Made by a program: the position numbers and the translations under genes. Below, piece after piece: positions 1 to 7,674 of a stretch of DNA of 20,278 bases; within the stretch, counting starts at the first letter, position 1; each line of letters opens with the position of its first letter. The notes under the pieces are model-generated. The model ran no database searches and was not told the DNA's origin. It saw only the letters and a list, made by a program, of their open reading frames with translations. Origin of the DNA: JAHFUI01 sp041485905 (GTDB lineage Bacteria > Acidobacteriota > Vicinamibacteria > Vicinamibacterales > CAVVIG01); the NCBI GenBank assembly GCA_041485905.1, contig JBGPKK010000084.1, positions 1 through 20,278 on the forward strand, written 5' to 3'.

Positions 1-1
1 A

Positions 2-208
2 CGCACGTGGGAGAAGGGCGGCTTCGTCCCGCACCTCCGTACGATTCTCGACGACAGCGGCCGGCCGATGATGTTCATCAACTGGAACACCGACATGGGC
101 GACGGCTGGGAATGGTCCAATGTCGTGGAATTCCCCGGTTATCTCAAATACACGTCGATGGCGTACCAGATGGCCATCAACGAGATCGTGTACTCGCTTA
201 CGCACTAA
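2..208 (+). CDS. DUF4159 domain protein, C-terminal fragment
   Basis: The start lies outside the window; 68 C-terminal codons are visible, ending in TAA at 206-208. The visible part reads FINWNTDMGDGWEWSNV followed by a segment ending INEIVYSLTH. The pattern 'N(T/N)D(M/I)GDGWEW' and an ending like 'N.I.Y..TH' are what I know from the C-terminus of DUF4159 proteins, which often sit directly upstream of MoxR/DUF58/vWA genes in Acidobacteria, Planctomycetes and relatives. The fold is thought to be amidotransferase-like, and the function is not established. The context supports it as the first visible member of the operon that follows. The family call rests on motif recall, not on a search. Confidence 0.8.
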   Translation, partial: RTWEKGGFVPHLRTILDDSGRPMMFINWNTDMGDGWEWSNVVEFPGYLKYTSMAYQMAINEIVYSLTH

Positions 209-210
209 CG

Positions 211-290
211 AAGTCTCAAGTCTCATGTCTGAAGTCTGATCGATCGCGCGGAGCGTGCAGACTTGAGACTTCACACTTGAGACTTGAGTC
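211..290. repeat. inverted pair of heptamer arrays (spacer 1)
   Basis: The spacer between the DUF4159 gene and the MoxR gene is built of 7-nt words. Positions 211-238 hold four consecutive heptamers of consensus AAGTCTS, and 259-286 hold four of consensus AGACTTG, the reverse complement of the same word, followed by a partial unit AGTC. A loop of about 20 nt (239-258) separates the arms, so the RNA could fold into a long hairpin just before the MoxR ribosome binding site. The units are imperfect. Function is unknown; other spacers of the operon share the design with different words. Confidence 0.85.
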
Positions 291-294
291 CCCC

Positions 295-300
295 GGAGGG
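295..300 (+). promoter_or_regulatory. ribosome binding site of the MoxR gene
   Basis: GGAGGG ends 3 nt before GTG at 304. It is the only good Shine-Dalgarno sequence in the open frame that runs in from the window edge, and it decides the start of the MoxR gene: upstream residues in that frame only translate the DUF4159 gene out of frame and the heptamer array. Confidence 0.6.
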
Positions 301-303
301 TCC

Positions 304-1296
304 GTGGACGCCACCATCGGCGCTGAGAAGGTCGCGGAAGGCCGCGAGCGCATTCTCGCCGAGCTGCGGAAGGTCATCGTCGGACAGGATGAAGTCGTCG
401 AACAGGTGCTGATCGCGCTGTTCACCGGCGGCCACTGTCTGATTACGGGCGTGCCGGGCCTCGCCAAGACGCTGCTCATCAAGACGATCGCCAGCGTCCT
501 CCACCTCGACTTCAAGCGCATCCAGTTTACGCCAGACCTGATGCCGTCGGACATTACAGGGACCGAAATTCTCGACGAGGAGCAGGGCACGCGGCGTCTG
601 CGGTTCGTGAAGGGGCCGATCTTCGCCCAGATCATTCTGGCCGACGAGATCAACCGTACGCCGCCCAAGACGCAGGCGGCGCTGCTCGAAGCGATGCAGG
701 AATATCACGTCACCGCGGCCGGCCGCACCTATCCGCTCGAGCGTCCCTTCTTCGTGCTCGCGACCGAGAATCCGATCGAGCTCGAAGGCACGTATCCGCT
801 GCCCGAGGCGCAGCTCGATCGCTTCATGTTCAACATCGTCATCCGGTACCTGAGCGAAGACGATGAAGTGACGGTCGTGACGCAGACGACGGGACGCGAC
901 GAGCCCGCGCCGCGGCGGATTCTGAACGGCGACGACATCCTGCAGTATCAGGACCTCGTGCGTCAGGTGGTGATCGCCGAGGAGATCGCCCGCTACGCGG
1001 TCCGTCTCGCGCACGCCTCGCGGCCGGGCGGCGACGCGTCCCCGGAGTTCATCAACACATGGGTGAAATGGGGCGCCGGCCTGCGCGCGAGCCAGGCGCT
1101 CGTTCGCGGCGCGAAAGCGCGCGCGCTGATGCACGGGCGGTATCACGTGTCGATCAAGGACATTCAGGCGCTCGCCAAACCGATCATGCGCCACCGCATC
1201 ATGACCAACTTCTACGCCGAGTCCGAGCGCATCACGCCGGACGTCATTGTGGAGCGCCTCCTCGACACCGTGCCCGTGCCCACGAGCGGGATGTAG
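304..1296 (+). CDS. MoxR-family AAA+ ATPase
   Basis: 330 aa from GTG, the usual length of the family. The AAA+ core shows Walker A GVPGLAKT (about residues 49-56), Walker B IILADE (110-115) followed by INRTPPKTQAALLEAMQE, and sensor 1 ATENP (153-157) followed by EAQLDRF, all typical of MoxR. MoxR ATPases act as cytoplasmic, chaperone-like motors that usually work with vWA-domain partner proteins. Here the partner genes follow at once: the stop codon is directly adjacent to the ATG of the DUF58 gene, which suggests coupled translation. The open frame extends upstream to position 7, but that part has no MoxR similarity and includes the repeat array, so I place the start at 304. The substrate of this complex is unknown. 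Confidence 0.93.
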   Translation: MDATIGAEKVAEGRERILAELRKVIVGQDEVVEQVLIALFTGGHCLITGVPGLAKTLLIKTIASVLHLDFKRIQFTPDLMPSDITGTEILDEEQGTRRLRFVKGPIFAQIILADEINRTPPKTQAALLEAMQEYHVTAAGRTYPLERPFFVLATENPIELEGTYPLPEAQLDRFMFNIVIRYLSEDDEVTVVTQTTGRDEPAPRRILNGDDILQYQDLVRQVVIAEEIARYAVRLAHASRPGGDASPEFINTWVKWGAGLRASQALVRGAKARALMHGRYHVSIKDIQALAKPIMRHRIMTNFYAESERITPDVIVERLLDTVPVPTSGM

Positions 1297-2199
1297 ATGT
1301 CCGAGACCGCGCGCCAGCGTCAGTTCCTCGATCCGGCCGTCATCGCCCGCCTTGGCACTCTGGAGCTGAAGGCCCGCACCATCGTCGAAGGCTTCCTCTC
1401 GGGCCTTCACCGCAGTCCCTTCAAAGGATTCAGCGTCGAATTCGCCGAGTACCGCCAGTACATCCACGGCGACGATCTGGCGACGATCGACTGGAAGGTG
1501 TACGCGCGGTCGGATCGCTACTACGTCAAGAAGTTCGAAGAAGAGACGAACCTCGACTGCCACATCATGCTCGACGTGAGCGGCTCGATGGGGTACGGAT
1601 CGCACGGCCTGACCAAGCTGGAATACGGGTCGTGCCTCGCGGCCTCGATCGCGTACCTGATGAGTCGCCAGCGGGACGGTGTGGGTCTGATGGCGTTCGA
1701 CGATCGGATCGTCGACATCCTGCCCGCGAGCGCGCGCCCCGGGCATCTGCGGGCGCTGCTCGTCATGTTGGATCGCCTGCGCCTGGGCAAAGAGACCAAC
1801 GTGTCGAAGCCGCTGCACCAGCTGGCAAACTCCCTCAGCAAGCGCGGCGTCGTCGTCCTCATCTCGGATCTGCTGGACGACCCGGAGACCGTGATACGCG
1901 GCCTGAAGCACTTTCAGTTCCGCGGCACCGACGTGATCGTGTTCCAGATTCTGGATCCCGACGAAGTCGACTTTCCGTTCGATCGGGCGACCCGCTTCGA
2001 AGACCTGGAGACCAGCGAGGAGATCATGGCGGTGCCGGGTCTGGTCCGCGAACATTACGTGCGCGAAATCGGCGGGCTCATCGAGCGCTACCGGCGTGAG
2101 CTCGGCGCCGCAGGGATCGATTATCAGTTGCTCAAGACCACGGATCCCCTGGAGCTCGCGTTGCTGGCGTATCTTTCGACACGGGGGAGAACGTTGTAA
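1297..2199 (+). CDS. DUF58 domain protein with vWA-type MIDAS
   Basis: 300 aa, ATG immediately after the MoxR stop. The N-terminal part carries the DUF58 signature DDLATIDWKVYARSD (about residues 59-73), followed by a vWA-like metal site with intact DxSxS (DVSGS, 93-97) and a downstream LISDLLDD strand. No signal peptide or membrane segment is evident, so it is probably cytoplasmic, like other DUF58 proteins, and is the likely direct partner of the MoxR ATPase. The product of this pair is unknown; related clusters have been linked to cell-envelope maturation, stress tolerance or assembly of metal enzymes, which is family knowledge and not shown here. Confidence 0.92.
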   Translation: MSETARQRQFLDPAVIARLGTLELKARTIVEGFLSGLHRSPFKGFSVEFAEYRQYIHGDDLATIDWKVYARSDRYYVKKFEEETNLDCHIMLDVSGSMGYGSHGLTKLEYGSCLAASIAYLMSRQRDGVGLMAFDDRIVDILPASARPGHLRALLVMLDRLRLGKETNVSKPLHQLANSLSKRGVVVLISDLLDDPETVIRGLKHFQFRGTDVIVFQILDPDEVDFPFDRATRFEDLETSEEIMAVPGLVREHYVREIGGLIERYRRELGAAGIDYQLLKTTDPLELALLAYLSTRGRTL

Positions 2200-2202
2200 C
2201 GC

Positions 2203-4086
2203 ATGCTTTCTTTTCTATCTCCGTTGTTCCTGATCGGCGCCATGACCGCTGCGGTCCCCATCGTGCTGCACTTCTTGCGGCGCGAGCCGGAGCCGCGCGT
2301 CAAGTTTGCCGCGGACAAGCTGCTGAAGGACGCGCCGGTTGAGTACACCGACAAGCGGCGCATTCGCGAGCTGCTGCTGCTGGCGCTGCGCGTGTCCGCG
2401 CTCATCCTTCTGGCGCTCGCGTTCGCACGCCCGTTTCTGGCGTCGGGCGCGGCCATGGGCGGCGGCGTGACGATCGTGGCGCTCGACACGTCCTACAGCA
2501 TGTCGGCCCCCGGCGTATTCGAGCGGGCACGGCAGCTGGCCAGGGCCGCCATCAATCGGACATCGCCCGGAGATCTCGTCGGCGTCGAAACGTTTTCTGA
2601 CCTGCCAACGCTGGCGGCGCCGCCGGCGCCCGATCGCGCGTTTGCGCTGTCGGCCATCGATGCCGCGGCGCCGGGGTTTGGCGCGACGCGCTATCGCGGC
2701 GCGTTGGGCGCCGCCGTTCAGGCGCTCGCCGGCCGGCGCGGCACGATTATCCTCGTCACCGATCTTCAGGAGAGCGGCTGGGACGCCGGCGACCGCGCAT
2801 CGGTGCCGGAGTCGACGCCGATTGAGATTGCCGATGTCGGTGCGCCGCCGGCGAACCTGGCGGTCACCGCGATTCGCGCCGACGGGCGCGGCATTGTCGC
2901 GTCCATACGAAACACCGGCGACGCTTCGCGAACCACGCGCGCGCATCTGACGCTCGCGAACCGGGCCGCCGGCGACACTGCGGTCACGGTCGGCCCTCGT
3001 GCATCGGTCGACGTGGAGTTCGCCGTCGCCGCGACGGGATCGACCGCATCGACGGCAGCGGTTGCGGTAGACGACCCTGGCGGCATTCCGGCAGACAACG
3101 TGCGATACGCCGTGCTCGACAGCGGGAACCGCCCCTCGGTTCTGATCGTGACCGCGACCGGCGACCTCGCCCGCGAGGCGTTCTACGTGCAGCAGGCGCT
3201 GTCGAGCGCCACCTCCTCCGGTGGCCGCTATCAATTGACCGGCGTCAGCCCCGGGCAACTCTCCACCTGGGACGCGGCGCGACTGGCTCCGCACGCGGCG
3301 GTCGTGCTGCTGTCGACGCGCGGCCTCGAGCGGCGTGGACGTGAAGCCCTGGCGGCTTACGCCAGAGCAGGCGGCGGCCTGCTGATGGCAGTCGGTCCGG
3401 ACGTCGATGGCGAAGTCGTGGGCGACGTGCTCGGCGACGACGCGCGGCTGCGGATTACTACCAACACGAAGCGGGAAGACCGCGCGCTGGCGCCAGCCGA
3501 CGTCAGGCATCCGATCTTTCTGCCGTTCGGCGCGGGAACCGCCACGCTGAGCCTCGTCACGTTTCACACGGTGGCGCAGATCGAGGGCGCGGGATGTCAA
3601 AGCGTTGCGCGGTTCACGACCGGCGAACCGGCGCTGCTGGACTGCACAGCGGGCGACGGGCGCGCGCTCGTCCTGGCTTCCGATGTCGACAATCGCTGGA
3701 ATGACTTCCCGCTGCATGCGACGTTCGTGCCGTTCCTGCACGAGGCAGTGAGGTATGTGTCGAGCGGACGTCCGCAGACTCGCGATTTCCTCATCGGCGA
3801 CGTGCCGCCCGGTATCCCGGCGACGCCTGGCATTGCCATGATGTCAGCGCCGGGACAATCGTCGCGAATGGTTGCCATCAACGTCGATCCACGCGAGTCC
3901 GATCCAACCCGGTTGTCGGTCGCCGAGTTTCAGGCGGCCGTCACGCGGCTGAAGGATGTCGGCGTCGCCGAGGCGCGCGGCGAGGCGCGGCAACAGGAAG
4001 ACCGCCAGCACCTCTGGCGATATGCGCTCGCCCTGATGATTGCGACGCTGGCGATCGAGAGTGTCGTGGCGAGCAGAACGGCTTGA
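2203..4086 (+). CDS. BatA-like membrane protein with vWA domain
   Basis: 627 aa. The start MLSFLSPLFLIGAMTAAVPI and the following HFLRREPEPRVKFAA are typical of the BatA/aerotolerance-type N-terminal domain, with two membrane segments (about residues 4-24 and 56-80). A vWA domain follows with intact MIDAS residues DTSYS (95-99). The middle part (about residues 310-400) has an alternating strand/helix pattern with AYARAGGGLLMAVGPDV, resembling the class I amidotransferase-like region often found in these proteins. A final membrane helix lies near residues 603-620. The vWA domain is expected to face the outside of the cytoplasmic membrane. It starts 3 nt after the DUF58 stop. Confidence 0.88.
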   Translation: MLSFLSPLFLIGAMTAAVPIVLHFLRREPEPRVKFAADKLLKDAPVEYTDKRRIRELLLLALRVSALILLALAFARPFLASGAAMGGGVTIVALDTSYSMSAPGVFERARQLARAAINRTSPGDLVGVETFSDLPTLAAPPAPDRAFALSAIDAAAPGFGATRYRGALGAAVQALAGRRGTIILVTDLQESGWDAGDRASVPESTPIEIADVGAPPANLAVTAIRADGRGIVASIRNTGDASRTTRAHLTLANRAAGDTAVTVGPRASVDVEFAVAATGSTASTAAVAVDDPGGIPADNVRYAVLDSGNRPSVLIVTATGDLAREAFYVQQALSSATSSGGRYQLTGVSPGQLSTWDAARLAPHAAVVLLSTRGLERRGREALAAYARAGGGLLMAVGPDVDGEVVGDVLGDDARLRITTNTKREDRALAPADVRHPIFLPFGAGTATLSLVTFHTVAQIEGAGCQSVARFTTGEPALLDCTAGDGRALVLASDVDNRWNDFPLHATFVPFLHEAVRYVSSGRPQTRDFLIGDVPPGIPATPGIAMMSAPGQSSRMVAINVDPRESDPTRLSVAEFQAAVTRLKDVGVAEARGEARQQEDRQHLWRYALALMIATLAIESVVASRTA

Positions 4087-4088
4087 AC

Positions 4089-4155
4089 GAAATGCGAATT
4101 GCAGAATGCAGCGTGCGTCGCGGTGTCGCATTGTGCATTGAGCGTTGTGCATTGC
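4089..4155. repeat. inverted pair of heptamer arrays (spacer 2)
   Basis: Positions 4089-4109 are three heptamers ending in (A/T)ATGC-like words (GAAATGC, GAATTGC, AGAATGC). Positions 4128-4155 are four heptamers of consensus GCATTGN, the reverse complement. The loop between them is 18 nt (4110-4127). The design equals that of 211-290, but the word is different. The array lies just before the start codon of the next gene (4165), and an open frame runs through it. Confidence 0.8.
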
Positions 4156-4164
4156 AGACGAGCG

Positions 4165-7100
4165 ATGGAAGTGGATAGCTATAAGCCGATTCGCGAGTTA
4201 CTGGCCCGCGTGCGCGCGAGGTGGCGGATGCTGCGCATCTTCGAGGCGACGAAGCGCGCCGCGCTTGGCGCCTCCGCCGTGTTGCTCGTCGCGGTCGTGA
4301 TCTCGCAATGGGCCGCCCCGTGGATGAGCCGTTCGCCGCTCGTCCCCGCCGCGCTCGGGCTCCTGTCGCTGTTGCTGGCCCTGGGCGCCGTCGCGTGGGG
4401 CTTCGTGCCTCTCCGCCACGGTCCTTCCGAGTCCCGTCTGGCGCGTTTCATCGAAGAGCACGTTCCGTCTCTCGACGACCGGCTCGTTACGGCGGTCGAT
4501 CTGATCGGCGGTCCGGATCAGAGCGACAATCCGGCGGAAGCCGGATCCCACGGACGATCGTCGCTGACCGAGCCGATGATTGCGAATGCCGCCACAGCGG
4601 CCCGCGACGTCGACGTCGACACGATTGTTCCGGCCGACACCCTCCGGCGATCGGGATTTCGCGCCGCTGGTGCGGCGCTCCTGCTGGCCGCCGTGGTGGT
4701 CGTCGCGATCGGTCCCGCCCGAGAGGCGAGGGACGCGGCCTCGCTGATATTCTTTCCGGCGCGCGTCGAGATCGAGGTCCGACCCGGCAACGCCCGCGTC
4801 AAGGCCGGCATGCCGCTGGCCGTCGAGGCGCGCCTCGTCGGCAACCGCGCGCCGGTCACCGCGCACGTGGAGATCGCCGATGGCGGGCAATGGCGAACCG
4901 TCGACATGACCAGAGATCCAGACGGAAGGTTCCATCTCGCTCTCGAGTCGATCACCGCGCCGTTCACATACCGGGTGGCGGCGGGCACGCTGACGTCGGC
5001 GACCTTCACCGTGACCGTCGCGCGAGTGCCGCGTGTGACGCGCGTCGACCTCGAGTACACCTACCCGCCGACGCTTGGCTTGAAGCCGCGCTCGGAACAG
5101 GACAGCGGCGACATCTTCGCGCCCTCGGGCACCGACGTGCGTGTTCGCATTCACACCGATCGCGACGTGTCGAGCGGTCGTCTCGCCCTGAGCGACGGAA
5201 AAACCCTGCCGCTGTCGAGCGACACGCCAACATCGTTATCCGTCACTGTGAAAATCGTTGCGGATAATTCCTATCGGGTCATGCTGGCCGATCGTGAAGG
5301 GCTCACAAATCCCGGCGACACCGAATACTTCATTCGGATGCTCGAGGATCGCCCGCCAGAGGTTCACATCACGCGACCGGCCGGCGATCGGGGCGTGACG
5401 CCGCTGGAAGAGGTCGATATCGCGGCCCAGGCCGACGACGACTACGGCATCGACCGGCTCGATCTCGTCTACGCCGTGCGCGGCGGCGCGGAAAAGACTG
5501 TCGCGCTGAGCGTGCCGCCGCGTGCCACGACGGTGTCCGCGCGGCACACACTGTACCTCGAGGATCTCGATGTGCAACCCGGGGATTTTGTCTCGTACTA
5601 CGTCCGCGCGCGCGACGTCACGAGAGGCAAGCGATCCAACGAGACGCGCAGCGACATTTTCTTTCTCGAAGTGCAGCCGTTCGAGCAGGAATTCGTGCTG
5701 GCTCAGAGCCAGTCGATGGCCGGGTCCGGCTACAGCGGCACGATCGACGAGCTCGTCAACGCGCAGCGACAAGTGATTGTCGCCACCTGGAAGCTCGATC
5801 GGCGCGCCGAGGACGCCGCGGGGGCCCGCTCCGCGCAGGATATCCGCTCGGTCGGACGGACAGAATCCGATCTCAAGGCGCGCGTCGAGCAGACCGCGAG
5901 CTCGTTTCGTGAGTCGGCGATGAGAGATCCGCAGCGACGACCGCCCGGCAGCGGATCGACCGCCGCGAATCGCACCCGACCGGAAGAAGACGCGATGACC
6001 GTGGCTGCCGAGGCGATGGGCAACGCCGTCACCGCGCTTAGCGCGCTGAAGACCGGCGAGGCGCTGTCTCCGGAGATGCGGGCGCTCAACGCCCTGCTCA
6101 AAGCGCAGGCGGACATCAAGCGTCGGCAGTTGAGCCTGGACCAGTCGGCGTCGGGTGCGGCGGGCAACAACAATCGCAACTACGACATCTCGACGCTGTT
6201 CGACCGGGAGTTGCGCCAGCAGCAGAAGACCAGCTACGAGACGCCCAAGGCCGCGGACAAACCGCAGCCATCCGGATCCGACGCGCTCGATAAGATCAAG
6301 GGGCTCGCACGGAGGCAGGACGAGCTGCTCAGACGCCAGAAGGAATTGACGGGCGCGCCGATGTCTCCGGCGGACCGCGCGCGTGAGATCGAGAAGCTCA
6401 CGCGCGAGCAGTCCGAGCTCCGGCAGCGGGCCGAGGAGCTCGCACGGGAATCGTCCGGACGATCCGGTCAGCAGGATCAATCCGCGCGCGGAGGCGCCCA
6501 GAGCGAGAGCCGCAAGACGCTGCGCGAGATCTCGGAGGAGATGCGCCAGGCTGCAGGCGATATCCGGCGCGGGTCTCCTGAAGGCGCCGAGAGCAGCGGC
6601 GGCCGCGCCCTCGAAAAGCTGCGCGATCTCGAACGGCGGATGGTTGACCGTCGGCGCCCGTTGGGCGATATGCAGCTCGAAGCCAGGCAACTCGCCGACG
6701 CCGAGCGGCAGATTGCCTCCGAGCTCTCAAAGCTCGGACCGGGCGATGCGCGCACGGACGTCATGCGGCGTCTGGCCGGCGAAGAGCAGCGGCTCGCGGA
6801 ACGCGCCCGCGCGCTGCAGGCCGGTCTGCAGCAGCAGAGCGGGGCCGACCTCAGTCGCGAGAAAACGGCCGATCAGAAAGCGCAGGCGGCCGTCGGGGAC
6901 GCGGCGCGGGAATTGGGCCGTCTCTCGGATCGGATGAGGCAGTCGGCCGATCAGATGCGGGGTGCCTCCGGAGGGCCGGGTGCGGACAAGAACGAGCAGG
7001 AAGCCAGCGGCGAACGGGACATCGCGCGCCAGCTCGACCGATTGGCCGACCGGCTCGCCGGGGCAAGCGGCAAGGACGACGAATCGCGCAAGCTGTCCGA

Positions 7101-7632
7101 GCAGCTCGCCCGCACACAGCAGCTTCGCGAGAAACTCGATCAGGTAAACCGCGATCTCGAAAATGCCGGCAAACAGAATGGCCGCACAACCGCCGCCGCG
7201 AGTAATCAGAAGGCTGCCGGCGAACGCGGCCGGACGGGGGCGGGCCGGCAGGGAGCGGGCGGAACGGACCTGAGTGAGCTGCGCGAAGAGTTGCTGCGGC
7301 AGTTACGCGACACCAGGAATCTGCTCGACGACCTGCAGCGGCAGGATCCTGGCTTTTCCCGCAACGGCGCCGGCTTCACGTTTGAAGGCCAGGGCATGAT
7401 CTTCTCTGCGCCAGGGACCGAGGCGTTCAAGCAGGACTTCGCCAAATGGGAGACGCTCAGGCGCCAGGCGGACGCCGCGCTCGAGCAGGCGGAATCCACG
7501 CTGTCGAAAAAGCTGCAGGCGAGGAACGCGAAGGATCGGCTGGCCGCCGGACTCGACGATCGAGCGCCTGCCGAATACCAGAAACAGGTCGACAGCTACT
7601 TCAAGGCGATCGCGGCCGGGAAGAAACAATGA
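4165..7632 (+). CDS. DUF4175-like giant membrane/coiled-coil protein
   Basis: 1155 aa from ATG at 4165; an in-frame ATG at 4099 would only add translated repeat array, so I reject it. Membrane segments lie at about residues 33-49, 58-82 and 166-185. They are followed by a beta-rich periplasmic part (about 200-470, with YTYPPTLGL and ITRPAGDRGVTPLEEV) and then several hundred residues rich in Q, R, E, A and S with coiled-coil character (about 480-1060, e.g. RRQDELLRRQKEL). The end is a compact basic helical tail. The layout resembles DUF4175 proteins, which accompany MoxR/vWA genes in several phyla. It may be the structural scaffold of the complex in the periplasm, which is inference. Residues about 119-135 are encoded by a palindromic repeat. 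Confidence 0.75.
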   Translation: MEVDSYKPIRELLARVRARWRMLRIFEATKRAALGASAVLLVAVVISQWAAPWMSRSPLVPAALGLLSLLLALGAVAWGFVPLRHGPSESRLARFIEEHVPSLDDRLVTAVDLIGGPDQSDNPAEAGSHGRSSLTEPMIANAATAARDVDVDTIVPADTLRRSGFRAAGAALLLAAVVVVAIGPAREARDAASLIFFPARVEIEVRPGNARVKAGMPLAVEARLVGNRAPVTAHVEIADGGQWRTVDMTRDPDGRFHLALESITAPFTYRVAAGTLTSATFTVTVARVPRVTRVDLEYTYPPTLGLKPRSEQDSGDIFAPSGTDVRVRIHTDRDVSSGRLALSDGKTLPLSSDTPTSLSVTVKIVADNSYRVMLADREGLTNPGDTEYFIRMLEDRPPEVHITRPAGDRGVTPLEEVDIAAQADDDYGIDRLDLVYAVRGGAEKTVALSVPPRATTVSARHTLYLEDLDVQPGDFVSYYVRARDVTRGKRSNETRSDIFFLEVQPFEQEFVLAQSQSMAGSGYSGTIDELVNAQRQVIVATWKLDRRAEDAAGARSAQDIRSVGRTESDLKARVEQTASSFRESAMRDPQRRPPGSGSTAANRTRPEEDAMTVAAEAMGNAVTALSALKTGEALSPEMRALNALLKAQADIKRRQLSLDQSASGAAGNNNRNYDISTLFDRELRQQQKTSYETPKAADKPQPSGSDALDKIKGLARRQDELLRRQKELTGAPMSPADRAREIEKLTREQSELRQRAEELARESSGRSGQQDQSARGGAQSESRKTLREISEEMRQAAGDIRRGSPEGAESSGGRALEKLRDLERRMVDRRRPLGDMQLEARQLADAERQIASELSKLGPGDARTDVMRRLAGEEQRLAERARALQAGLQQQSGADLSREKTADQKAQAAVGDAARELGRLSDRMRQSADQMRGASGGPGADKNEQEASGERDIARQLDRLADRLAGASGKDDESRKLSEQLARTQQLREKLDQVNRDLENAGKQNGRTTAAASNQKAAGERGRTGAGRQGAGGTDLSELREELLRQLRDTRNLLDDLQRQDPGFSRNGAGFTFEGQGMIFSAPGTEAFKQDFAKWETLRRQADAALEQAESTLSKKLQARNAKDRLAAGLDDRAPAEYQKQVDSYFKAIAAGKKQ
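4519..4567. repeat. palindromic element in frame inside the DUF4175-like gene
   Basis: An inner perfect stem ATCCGGC / GCCGGAT (4529-4535 with 4540-4546, loop GGAA) is flanked by AGCGAC (4522-4527) and GTCGCT (4560-4565), which also pair. It translates to SDNPAEAGSHGRSSLT between two structured parts of the protein. The peptide NPAEAGSH is one I recall from read-through of dispersed palindromic repeats in other genomes, so this looks like a REP-type element tolerated as an in-frame insertion. Confidence 0.5.
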
Positions 7633-7674
7633 AGTCGTCAGTCGACTGTCGGCTGTCGACTGTCGCCTGATGAC
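7633..7674. repeat. heptamer array reaching into a start codon (spacer 3)
   Basis: Six consecutive 7-nt units (7633-7639, 7640-7646, 7647-7653, 7654-7660, 7661-7667, 7668-7674), four of them of the form (A/T)GTCG(A/G/C)C. The outer parts AAGTCGTCAG (7632-7641) and CTGATGACTT (7667-7676) pair with one mismatch. The array fills the whole spacer between two operon genes and its last unit contains the ATG (7670) of the downstream vWA gene. There is no Shine-Dalgarno sequence in it. Confidence 0.85.

Noticed and set aside
211..290. CRISPR array
   Set aside because: Units are 7 nt without spacers, and the two arrays are inverted with respect to each other.
7..303. Long N-terminal extension of the MoxR gene
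   Set aside because: The extension is the DUF4159 gene and the heptamer array read in another frame; GTG 304 has a good ribosome binding site and gives the normal family length.
271..2055. 594-codon open frame on the - strand across the MoxR and DUF58 genes
   Set aside because: It is antisense to two clear genes and exists because high-GC codon use keeps the opposite frame open. It has no recognisable domain.
4099..4164. Earlier ATG for the DUF4175-like protein
   Set aside because: The added 22 residues only translate the heptamer array.
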